Assembly (NCBI RefSeq): GCF_002419965.1
Contig: NZ_DIHC01000011.1
Coordinates: 491-64,490, forward strand
Direction: 5' to 3'
Length of the DNA: 64,000 bases
Origin: Pseudomonas sp. UBA5706
Lineage (GTDB): Bacteria > Pseudomonadota > Gammaproteobacteria > Pseudomonadales > Pseudomonadaceae
In this document: positions 35,873 through 44,400 of the stretch, piece after piece
How the letters are laid out: each line of letters opens with the position of its first letter
How positions within the stretch are numbered: position 1 is the stretch's first letter
Made by a program: the position numbers and the translations under genes
Notes under the pieces: model-generated
Seen by the model: the letters and a program-made list of their open reading frames with translations, nothing else
Databases searched by the model: none
What the model was told of the DNA's origin: nothing

Positions 35873-36286
35873 ATGGCGAGCAAAGAAGAGATCGCGGCGT
35901 TTATCGCCCAGGAATTTCCGCAAACCCGGATCGTGGTCGAGCAGGTCGGCGATCAGCGGGCGACCCTTTCACAAGTGGTCGATCACTCGGACTTGCGCCC
36001 CGGCGGCACGGTGTCGGGACCGACGCTGATGGCCGTGGCCGATGTGGCGTTGTACGTCGCAGTACTGGGCGTCATCGGTATCGTGCCGCTGACGGTCACC
36101 ACCAGCCTGACCATCAACTTCCTGCGCAAACCCGAAGCCGGACGGCGGATCATCGCCGAGTGTCAGTTGATGAAAGTCGGCAAGACCCTTGCCATTGGCG
36201 AGGTGTCGCTTTACTCCGAGGGCCTGCCCGACGCAGTGGCCCATGTGGTCGGGACTTACGCCATTGCGCCGCAGCATTTGCGTTGA
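35873..36286 (+). CDS. PaaI-like hotdog-fold thioesterase
   Basis: The 137-aa protein has the hotdog signature HSDLRPGGTVSGPTLMAVADVALY with the catalytic-region acid, followed by TTSLTINFLRKPEAGRRIIAECQLMKVGKTLAIGEV spread over the beta sheet. The family hydrolyses acyl- or phenylacetyl-CoA esters; substrate unknown. ATG 35873 follows CAGAGCACACG and begins the homologous part. Confidence 0.88.
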   Translation: MASKEEIAAFIAQEFPQTRIVVEQVGDQRATLSQVVDHSDLRPGGTVSGPTLMAVADVALYVAVLGVIGIVPLTVTTSLTINFLRKPEAGRRIIAECQLMKVGKTLAIGEVSLYSEGLPDAVAHVVGTYAIAPQHLR

Positions 36287-36416
36287 GCAGGGCCACGTCG
36301 GACGAGGCGCTCCTAACTTAAATATGCTGTAACACTCCAATCCGCACAGATCCCCGGAAGGCGCGTGGCGTTCATCTACCCTGAACCTCGCTCCCCACCA
36401 CTTCGATGGAACGCTC

Positions 36417-36950
36417 ATGAAACCTTATCTTTTGCTCGGCCTTCTCGGCACGCTCTCCCTTGATGCTGTCTGGGCAACCGTGCAGGCCGCCTCGCTTGAG
36501 GTCCCGATCAACCTGGTCAGCGCCGAGGGCGAGCCGCAGCCCATTGGCCAGATCACTCTCAGTGAAACCGCTTACGGACTGCTTTTCACCCCTAAACTCA
36601 CCTCGCTGCCCGCTGGCGTGCATGGCTTCCACGTGCACGAGAACGGTAGCTGCGACGCTGGCACCAAGGACGGCAACAAAGGCGCGGCGCTGGCTGCGGG
36701 TGGACACTTCGACCCAGACAGGACCGGCAGGCACCTGGGCCCCTACGCCGACGGCCACCTGGGCGATCTGCCGGCGATCTACGTGACCGAAAATGGCGAG
36801 GCCAGCTACCCCGTGCTAGCCCCGCGCCTGAAGGAGATTTCCCGAATCAAAGGCCACGCGCTGATGATTCACGCAGGCGGCGATAACTACGCCGACATGC
36901 CGATGCCCTTGGGCGGTGGCGGCGATCGCGTGGCGTGCGGCGTAATCTGA
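36417..36950 (+). CDS. sodC: Periplasmic Cu/Zn superoxide dismutase
   Basis: The 177-aa protein has a signal peptide (KPYLLLGLLGTLSLDAVWA) and the SodC metal ligands: GFHVHENGSC (Cu ligands H-x-H plus the disulfide Cys), GGHFDPDRTGRHLGPYADGHLGD (bridging and Zn His/Asp) and MIHAGGDNYADMPMPLGGGGDRVACGVI (last Cu His, second Cys). It dismutates superoxide in the periplasm, often protecting from host oxidative bursts. A terminator follows at 36973. Confidence 0.96.
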   Translation: MKPYLLLGLLGTLSLDAVWATVQAASLEVPINLVSAEGEPQPIGQITLSETAYGLLFTPKLTSLPAGVHGFHVHENGSCDAGTKDGNKGAALAAGGHFDPDRTGRHLGPYADGHLGDLPAIYVTENGEASYPVLAPRLKEISRIKGHALMIHAGGDNYADMPMPLGGGGDRVACGVI

Positions 36951-36972
36951 ACGGCGCTGCTCGACGCCTGAG

Positions 36973-37005
36973 CGGTGATGCCTTTGTGGGTATCACCGGT
37001 TTTTT
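36973..37005 (+). terminator. Rho-independent terminator after sodC
   Basis: CGGTGAT (36973-36979) pairs with ATCACCG (36992-36998) over a 12-nt loop, followed by a run of six T (37000-37005). Confidence 0.8.
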
Positions 37006-37015
37006 ATGCGCACCG

Positions 37016-37419
37016 CTAAACGCCAGGTTCATCGGCTGGTTGGTCTCCACGCGGTGGTCGTCCTTGTCGTGTGATTCGCAATAGATGTAACCGCCGCTGC
37101 TGGGGTGAAACCGCGCAGCCTGCGGGCTGTTCGGCCAGCACCTGCAGATATGCGTCTTCTACCGACCCTCGACGAAAACCATCGACCATCACGCGCTTGG
37201 CAATGGTCACCAGAAAATGCCGCGATTCGAGCAACTCACTGGCCATCGGCGCCTTCGATCCGCCAGTAACACCCGCATGAAGGTGTCCCGGGCAAGATCC
37301 GCCGCTTGATGGGAACAACCCAGGCGGCCGTGCAGCCAGTTCACCAACCAGCCGTGATGAGCACCATAGAGCACGGCGAGGCCTTCTTAAGACCGAGAAG
37401 AAGCATTGCAGGAAGGCAT
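37016..37419 (-). pseudogene. Remnant of a FecI-type ECF sigma factor
   Basis: Pieces of a FecI-like sigma factor are spread over two frames. From ATG 37419 the frame meets TAA after ten codons, then continues LAVLYGAHHGWLVNWLHGRL, GCSHQAADLARDTFMRVLLA (sigma region 2). A frameshift near 37270 leads to HFLVTIAKRVMVDGFRR and GSVEDAYLQVLAEQP. Region 4 is lost after SPQQRRLHLL. At least three lesions make it non-functional. Such genes normally sit with a fecR-like anti-sigma gene and a TonB receptor; neither is present. A Fur-like sequence lies just upstream. Confidence 0.8.
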
Positions 37420-37434
37420 GGTGAAGGCATGGTC

Positions 37435-37459
37435 AAATGATAATGAGTCGCAATATTTC
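37435..37459 (-). promoter_or_regulatory. Fur-box-like sequence upstream of the decayed sigma factor
   Basis: AAATGATAATGAGTCGCAAT resembles the Fur consensus of GATAAT hexamers (GATAAT exact, then degenerate second and third repeats). Its location 16 bp before the sigma pseudogene start fits iron control of FecI-type genes. Match is partial. Confidence 0.45.
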
Positions 37460-37585
37460 TCAATCGGACGCATTGGGCAATGTACCGTGCCAAGGCGTTT
37501 ATCACCTTGGCATTCTTGCCCGGTGCATTCGGCGTAAAACGACGGGGGTCTGCACGCCAAGCCAGTCAGGCCGGCTACCGCATCA

Positions 37586-38308
37586 TCAACCCCACAGCGT
37601 GCGGCCGAAGAACGTCAAAGTGCGGTCCCACGCTAGTTGCGCCCAGACCGGGTCGTACTGCGTGCCAGCGATGCGCCCGTAACCGACTGCGGTCTCGTTG
37701 GTGAACGCGTGGTGCGCCAGATAGCGGTGGAACTCGATGTCCACCCCGCCTTCGCTGAGTTTTTCTTCTAGCTTGTCGACGTTGTCGATCGGGAAGAACT
37801 CATCCTGGGTGCCCCAGTGCGCCTGAACCGGCACCTTGATGGCCTTGGGGTCCAGGTATTCCAGCGGTGGCATGCCGTAGAACACCACCCCTGCCGACAA
37901 TTCCGGGATGAAGTTCAGCGCCAGCAGCGTCAGCGCTCCGCCCATGCAGAAGCCCGTGACGCCAACACGTTGCGTGCGCCCCTTGAGGTACTGAACGGCA
38001 CCGCGAATGTCCTGCGTGGCAGCGTCGGCGAAGTCGAGCTTGTCCATCAGGTGATGGGCCTCTTCTTCCTCGACCGTCATCTCGCCGCGATACAGGTCAG
38101 GCACCAGCGCCAGATAGCCCGCTGCGGCCAGCCGGTCCGCCACGCCGCGAATCTGATCGTTAAGGCCCCACCATTCCTGGATGACCACGATCCCCGGCGC
38201 GCCTTCTGCGTTCGCCGGGCTGGCCAGGTACCCGCTGACCTGCTTGCCGTCCGGACGATTGTAAGTGATGGTCTGGCCTGCGGCAGGATGTGATTTCGAT
38301 TGCGTCAT
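37586..38308 (-). CDS. Dienelactone hydrolase family protein
   Basis: The 240-aa cytosolic alpha/beta hydrolase has the DLH nucleophile Cys in VGVTGFCMGGALTLLAL (about residue 120), the conserved IVVIQEWWGLNDQIRGVADRLA segment, an Asp in AHWGTQDEFFP and a His in RYLAHHAFTNET. DLH-family enzymes open dienelactones in aromatic degradation, but many members are general esterases; no aromatic pathway genes adjoin. ATG 38308 follows GGGAGACCGAC. Confidence 0.92.
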   Translation of the reverse strand: MTQSKSHPAAGQTITYNRPDGKQVSGYLASPANAEGAPGIVVIQEWWGLNDQIRGVADRLAAAGYLALVPDLYRGEMTVEEEEAHHLMDKLDFADAATQDIRGAVQYLKGRTQRVGVTGFCMGGALTLLALNFIPELSAGVVFYGMPPLEYLDPKAIKVPVQAHWGTQDEFFPIDNVDKLEEKLSEGGVDIEFHRYLAHHAFTNETAVGYGRIAGTQYDPVWAQLAWDRTLTFFGRTLWG

Positions 38309-38459
38309 GTCGGTCTCCCAAGCAATTGAAGAATGCGTTTCGTGCTGGCCTGCGCGGTGCAGATCCAGTCTGGACTGACTGTTCTACGACACTTGGACGG
38401 TGCTGAAAAGAGCCAATATCCATCAGCGTTCGGCAAGCGCGGCACAGCGCAAGGCCGGT

Positions 38460-39053
38460 TCAGCCGTCTTGCAACTCTAAATTGACCGACGTAGCGCAAG
38501 GATCGCTGCGAGAAGCCTCCCATTTGGCGCAGTGCTCGGCTTCGCCCATCTCGCGCAGTTGTCTGTGCAGGGTTGACACTGGCGGCGCGTACAGGAAGCC
38601 AAACGACACGCTGTGGTGTCGGCCCTTGATGGCGTGGTGCATCAGGTGAGCCTGGTGAAGGCGTCGCAGATAGGGATGGCGTGGCGTGGGGCTGACAGGC
38701 CAGTGGCGGTGGACGATTCCGTCATGAACCAGAACGTAGATCAGGCTGAACGCCGCGACACCGGCGCCGACCCACTGCAGCGGATCGTGGCCGTTGTTGC
38801 CCAGGACGATCAGGCCGACCGCGACCAGGCCCAGCACCAACAGGTAGATGTCGTTGGTTTCAAAGGCGCCGAGGTGCTCCTGGTGATGGGAGCGATGCAG
38901 GCACCAGCCCCAACCGTGCATGACGTACTTGTGTGCAAGAAAACCCACACCCTCCATGGCGATCAAGGTGCAAAGGAAAATCGCGAAGTTGTAAATCAGG
39001 CGTCGAAAACATCGTGTCCAAAGGGCGCGGGCGTCGGGTATCGAACGCAGCAT
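38460..39053 (-). CDS. Beta-carotene hydroxylase-like (CrtZ) di-iron membrane protein
   Basis: The 197-aa membrane protein shows the histidine clusters of the fatty-acid/carotenoid hydroxylase superfamily: HKYVMHG, LHRSHHQEH, DGIVHRHWP and HLMHHAIKGRHH. Several hydrophobic segments (NFAIFLCTLIAMEGVGFLA, IYLLVLGLVAVGLIVLG, GAGVAAFSLIYVLVHDG) alternate with them. The spacing fits CrtZ, which hydroxylates beta-carotene to zeaxanthin. No other crt gene is in the window, so the substrate may differ. ATG 39053 is a guess among several; the frame is open to 39161. Confidence 0.82.
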   Translation of the reverse strand: MLRSIPDARALWTRCFRRLIYNFAIFLCTLIAMEGVGFLAHKYVMHGWGWCLHRSHHQEHLGAFETNDIYLLVLGLVAVGLIVLGNNGHDPLQWVGAGVAAFSLIYVLVHDGIVHRHWPVSPTPRHPYLRRLHQAHLMHHAIKGRHHSVSFGFLYAPPVSTLHRQLREMGEAEHCAKWEASRSDPCATSVNLELQDG

Positions 39054-39289
39054 ACCGGGACGCAGCAGAAAATCCAAAAGCCACTGGTCCAGCGTGTCTG
39101 CGTAACAGCAGGACTTGCCGGCCGCGGTGTCTTTGAAGTGACAGCCGCCCAAAGATTTCACTCACAACGTTTGCTTTCCTGACCGACCGATGTAAAAAAT
39201 GGCCGCCATGGGTGAACAACTCCATCGTTCACTGTACTGATGCCGACCATCGACACGGTCTGCCCGGCATCGCTTTCAAGGAATCCAGA

Positions 39290-40663
39290 ATGGCTCCAAG
39301 ACATGTAATCAACGCTTCGGTCAGTCCAAAAGGTAGCCTGGAGACGCTCTCGCAACGTGAAGTCCAACAGCTCAGTGCCGCAGGCTCGGGCAGTATTTAC
39401 ACCCTGTTTCGCCAGTGCGCCCTGGCCATCCTCAACACCGGCGCCCACGTCGACAATGCTAAGACCATTCTCGAGGCCTATCAGGACTTCGAAGTGCGCA
39501 TTCACCAACAAGACCGCGGTGTACGCCTGGAGCTGCTGAACGCCCCGGCCGATGCGTTCGTCGACGGCGAAATGATTGCCAGCACCCGTGAAATGCTGTT
39601 CAGCGCCCTGCGCGACATCGTCTACACCGAAAGCGAACTGGACAGCCAGCGCATCGATCTCAGTTCGTCCCAAGGCATCACCGACTACGTCTTCCACCTG
39701 CTGCGCAACGCCCGCACCCTGCGCCCCGGCGTAGAACCGAAGATGGTGGTGTGCTGGGGTGGCCATTCGATCAACACCGAAGAATACAAGTACACCAAGA
39801 AAGTCGGCCACGAACTGGGCCTGCGCAAGCTGGACATCTGCACCGGCTGCGGCCCCGGTGTCATGAAGGGTCCGATGAAAGGCGCCACCATCGCCCATGC
39901 CAAGCAGCGCATCACGGGCGGGCGTTACCTGGGCCTGACCGAGCCTGGCATCATTGCCGCCGAAGCGCCGAACCCGATCGTCAACGAGTTGGTGATCCTG
40001 CCGGACATCGAGAAGCGTCTCGAAGCCTTCGTCCGTGTCGGCCACGGCATTATCATTTTTCCGGGTGGCGCCGGCACGGCCGAGGAGTTCCTGTACCTGC
40101 TGGGTATTTTGATGCACCCGGACAACCAGGGCCTGCCGTTCCCGGTCATCCTGACCGGTCCGAAGAGCACCGCGCCGTATCTTGAGCAACTGCACGCCTT
40201 CGTCAGCGCAACCCTGGGCGAAGAAGCGCACAAGCACTACACGATCATCATTGACGACCCGGCTGAAGTGGCGCGTCAGATGACCGAAGGCCTGGCCGGC
40301 GTACGCCAGTTCCGCCGTGAACGCGCTGATGCCTTCCACTTCAACTGGCTGCTGAAGATCGAAGAAAGCTTCCAGCGTCCGTTCGACCCGACCCACGCCA
40401 ACATGGCCAGCCTGCAACTGCGCCGTGACCTGCCGCCTCACGAACTGGCCGCGAACCTGCGCCGCGCGTTCTCCGGCATCGTCGCCGGCAACGTCAAGGA
40501 CAAGGGCATCCGCCTGATCGAAGAGCACGGCCCGTACCAGATTCATGGCGACGCCGAAGTGATGAAGCCGCTGGACCGCCTGCTGCAGGCCTTCGTCGAG
40601 CAGCACCGGATGAAATTGCCCGGTGGCGCGGCCTACGTGCCGTGTTATCGGGTGGTTGCCTGA
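39290..40663 (+). CDS. ppnN: Nucleotide 5'-monophosphate nucleosidase (PpnN, LOG family)
   Basis: The 457-aa enzyme cleaves the N-glycosidic bond of purine and pyrimidine 5'-monophosphates and in E. coli is a (p)ppGpp target. It has an N-terminal PpnN-specific domain (INASVSPKGSLETLSQREVQ), a LOG domain with VCTGCGPGVMKGPMKGA-like ICTGCGPGVMKG, and IIFPGGAGTAEEFLYLLG (about residues 257-272), plus a C-terminal extension. Length matches the long YgdH type (about 454 aa). ATG 39290 follows AAGGAATCCAGA. It is the left flank of the effector region. Confidence 0.95.
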   Translation: MAPRHVINASVSPKGSLETLSQREVQQLSAAGSGSIYTLFRQCALAILNTGAHVDNAKTILEAYQDFEVRIHQQDRGVRLELLNAPADAFVDGEMIASTREMLFSALRDIVYTESELDSQRIDLSSSQGITDYVFHLLRNARTLRPGVEPKMVVCWGGHSINTEEYKYTKKVGHELGLRKLDICTGCGPGVMKGPMKGATIAHAKQRITGGRYLGLTEPGIIAAEAPNPIVNELVILPDIEKRLEAFVRVGHGIIIFPGGAGTAEEFLYLLGILMHPDNQGLPFPVILTGPKSTAPYLEQLHAFVSATLGEEAHKHYTIIIDDPAEVARQMTEGLAGVRQFRRERADAFHFNWLLKIEESFQRPFDPTHANMASLQLRRDLPPHELAANLRRAFSGIVAGNVKDKGIRLIEEHGPYQIHGDAEVMKPLDRLLQAFVEQHRMKLPGGAAYVPCYRVVA

Positions 40664-40825
40664 CCTGCCAACGGACCTTCCGGCGCACGGAGTCGCTGCA
40701 GCAGAACGCTTTTTCGTCTGCAGCGACTGCAAGGACACAACCGGCACGTCCGGCTGGTACCGACTACGTGTCCAGACATGACCCCGCCTGTACTATTGAC
40801 TACCGACGCCCCCCCGGAACCTCCG

Positions 40826-41410
40826 ATGATTCACATACGCCCCATGACCACCGACGACTTCGAAGGTTTCTGGCCCACCTTCCAGGCCGTGATCCAGGCG
40901 CAGGAAACCTACGCGTTCGATCCCGGCCTGAGCTACGAGCAAGCCCTGCACCTGTGGCTGGAATACCCGCTGCACACCCTGATCGCCGAAGAAGACGGCA
41001 TGCTGCTCGGCAGTTACTACCTCAAAGCCAACGCCGCAGGCCCCGGCAGCCATGTCAGCAACTGCGGCTACATGGTCACCCCCCAGGCCAGGGGTCGCGG
41101 GGTCGCGCGGATGATGTGCGAGCACTCCCAGCAACTGGCAGTAACCAGCGGGTTTTCGGCGATGCAGTTCAACTCCGTGGTGTCGACCAATGAAGTCGCC
41201 GTGGCGCTGTGGAACAAGCTGGGCTTTGAAACCGTCGGCCGTCTGCCACGGGCCTACCGCCACGCTCGTCACGGCCTGGTCGATTGCCTGGTGATGTACA
41301 AATGGCTTGCCGACATGCCCGCCTCGCGCAAAGCCAGTAGCCCTTTGCTGATTGGCCGCAAGAACATCGAGTCGGTCATCTCCCGGCCCCGTCGTCCTCG
41401 TCCGGACTGA
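40826..41410 (+). CDS. GNAT N-acetyltransferase
   Basis: The 194-aa protein has the GNAT fold: IHIRPMTTDDFEGFWPTFQAV at the N-terminus, acetyl-CoA loop MVTPQARGRGVARMMCEHS (about residues 93-111, RGRGVA) and the SVVSTNEVAVALWNKLGFETVGRLPRAY segment at the end of the domain. A basic tail RPRRPRPD closes it. Substrate unknown. It ends 21 bp before the HrpL promoter of the effector gene, so it is the immediate left border of the effector cassette. Confidence 0.9.
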   Translation: MIHIRPMTTDDFEGFWPTFQAVIQAQETYAFDPGLSYEQALHLWLEYPLHTLIAEEDGMLLGSYYLKANAAGPGSHVSNCGYMVTPQARGRGVARMMCEHSQQLAVTSGFSAMQFNSVVSTNEVAVALWNKLGFETVGRLPRAYRHARHGLVDCLVMYKWLADMPASRKASSPLLIGRKNIESVISRPRRPRPD

Positions 41411-41431
41411 CCGCGCCAGCGTTGCGACAAG

Positions 41432-41460
41432 GGAACCACCCGGGCCGTTGATGCCACTCA
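41432..41460 (+). promoter_or_regulatory. Hrp box (HrpL-dependent promoter)
   Basis: GGAACC (41432-41437), a 16-bp spacer, then CCACTCA (41454-41460) matches the HrpL consensus GGAACC-N15/16-CCACNNA at every fixed position. It ends 30 bp before the GTG start of the AvrE-like gene on the same strand. HrpL is the ECF sigma factor that switches on type III secretion genes in plant-associated pseudomonads. It must be encoded elsewhere in the genome. Confidence 0.93.
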
Positions 41461-41490
41461 GGGAGCACATCCCTGCATGGACGATTTACC

Positions 41491-44400
41491 GTGGATCAGA
41501 TTCGCAGCCACTCCTCCGCCCGCACCACGCACGTCACTGCGCCCGATACGGCTGCGACCGACGGCCCGGCACAACGTCGAGGGATATTGCGCCGAACCGC
41601 GCCAGCCTCCGAGTCCACCCAGCGCTTCGGCATGGGCAAAGTGAGCATGCTCGCCCGGCAAGTAAAGACCGCCCTCACCCCGCGGGCTTTACGCAGGGAG
41701 CGACCTGAGCCGCCGGACATTCCCTTGCGTCCACTCGCTGCAGCCCATGCTCTGTCGATGCGCGTGTCAAACGGCAAGGTCGCCCTGGGCGATGATGCCC
41801 GCCAATTGTCCCAAACCGAAAAATTGCTGGAATCGGTGCTGAACGCAGGCGGGACACGCTATCAGGACCTCCCGCTCAAACCGCGCCCGGACAGTGAAGG
41901 CTTTCTGCTGCGTGATTCACAAGAGCGCAAGGTGCATGCCCACGCCAGTGACCTTGCAGTGTCTGTTTTCAAAAGCACCGAAAACCGCGCCGACCTGGAC
42001 CTCTCACCGCCTGACGATGCATTACGCACGCAGCTCACGGACGTACACAAGAACCGGGACGGCAACGCGTTTCGTCTCCATGAGAAAAAACTGTATGCCT
42101 TTGACGGTGATCGGTGGTCGCCCCACGCCTTCACCGGTGACCTCAAGAGCCTGCACAATCTGGGTGGCGATTTGTATGCCATCGACACTGAGGGCAAGGT
42201 CCGGGCCCTGAGCGAACCGGACACGCCATTGCCTATCAGACACAAAGTGCAGTCGTTAGCGATTTCCAACGACAGCCTGGTGGCATTGACCGAGGGCGAG
42301 GACAAGGCGCTCTATCTGGAACGCCCTGAAACGCCCAACCATCCGGGGCTGGGGTATCACGGCCTTCACCGGTTGCAGGGAGAAAATGGGCTGTTGAACG
42401 TCGATAGCCCCGACAAGCCCGTTTCAATCACGCTCAACAACGACCGGCTGCTGATGACAACCGCAGCAGGCAAACTGCATGAAATCGACCTGTCGGAGGA
42501 ACAGTTTGCCGACCTGTCCGAAGGCGACGGTCCTTACACCCTCGATCCGCTGAGGCTGGGGACGGCGCTTACCTCGGACGTCCTCAAGACCGCACTGGGC
42601 CCACATACCTATGACAACTTGTTCACCGACAACGCCGACCGCTTGTCCGCAAAGGTCAAGGACAAGCACGGCAATGAACACAGCGCGACCTGGGACACAG
42701 AACACAACCGTTTCAAACCGGGCTGGAACTTAAGCCAGGCGTTGGTGCTCGACCGGCAAAAAGGCCTGCCTCCCTTGATGCCCGACGACGACCAGCAAAT
42801 CCAGTTGCCGCGCGGGCGAATCGCACGGCATGGCGATGACGTGCTGACCCAGGACCCGCGCACCGGCGAGTGGAAGAAATCCAGTGAAAAGGAGATCAAG
42901 GCGCTGATCGCCGCCCGGGACGGCTTTGCATATCTGATCGACAAGGACGGCAAGCTCAAGCAACTGAAAGTCGCTCCACAAGCGACTGCTCACGACCTGG
43001 GCAAAGGCGTTGACCTCGCACTTCCGGGTCGTGGCACCGAAGCCAAGGGCACGATCCTGCGCGGCGCCGAACACCTGAGCGTGGACAACGTCGCGGTGCA
43101 GAACGACCAACGCTACATGACCCTCAGCGGCGGTGAGTTGCGCCTGCACGATCAATTCGGTGAGCGGGCAAAACTGCCGGCGCTTCCCGGTGATGGCGAC
43201 ATCACTGGCATCGCCAGCCACGGCAAGTCCTGGTTCGCCCTGAAGAATGGCGTTCTTCATCAGATGCAAGGCGCCGACGCCGACCCCAAGAGCGCGTCCA
43301 TTCGCCGGCAATGGCAGACTGCGGACCTGCCGGACGGGGCCACCGCCACCGGTCTGCACACCGACAATCAGGGACGTCTGGTGCTTAAGGCGTCCATTGC
43401 CGCTGCAACCGCCGATGATGCAGACGCCCGTCTCGATCAGGACTTCGTCCGCGACAACGACGGCAACTGGGCAACCGCGACACCGACCGCCGCCGCGCCT
43501 GCCACAGTGCCGCACCAACACTTCCAGGACCTCGCCAACGGTGAGCCCGGCTTTACCCGCCGCGGCAATATCAAAACCAGTTTCAACGTGTTTGGACGCA
43601 ATAACGTGGAAACCGCCAGGGTCAAGAATTACGCGCCGAATTCACTGACCCAGAACTATGTCACCTCGCACCTGGCGTCCACAGGGGCATTTAAGGTTCC
43701 GGCAGACAGCGTGCAACATGCCTGGCAAGGTCGGGAGGGGCTCAAACCGGTCTACCGCCAGGAAGTGCAGACGCTGCAACGCTTGAGTGACGATGCGGCC
43801 GAACGGCCAGCCGCGATTCCGGCGGCCATGGAAACCCGCCTGCAGGCACTGAAACAACGGCCAGGCGCGGACGTCAACGAGCTGACCGACTTGTTCCAGT
43901 GGTTTCATCAAACCGTTGCCGCTGACATGCAAAGGACCCTGCGCGAGCTGGCGGAAAGTCAGGGCGCATTACTCAAGAATGGCCAGGTCAACCTGGCCTA
44001 TAAACCCGGCAAGCCGCCCAAAACCGACCTGCTGGCAGAGGTGGCGCAAGTGCTGAGAAACACCGGCGCCAGGGACGATGCTCCCTTGGGGGCGATGATC
44101 AAGTCGCTCCAGGATGCCGGCTTCACCCTCGCCCACCGAAACCCTCTGACGGCGCTGGACGATTCGCGCAAACGCGGCGACACCCAATCGCTGCTGAGCG
44201 CGCGATTGGCCGCCAGTGCCCACGTAATGAAACAGCTCAGCGCGCAGCTCGATACGTTAATGGCCGATACCAACCGCTCGCGCGATCAGCTCACTCCGCT
44301 GGCTGCCAACCTGGCGCAGTTGCACAACGAGGGCTATGCGCAGGACCCGATCAAACGCTACACCGACGCAGGCTTTCGCAGCTACGCGGCGCTGGAGGCC

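Noticed and set aside
39158..40747. 529-codon minus-strand open frame over ppnN
   Set aside because: ppnN on the plus strand is unmistakable; the antisense product has shadow composition.
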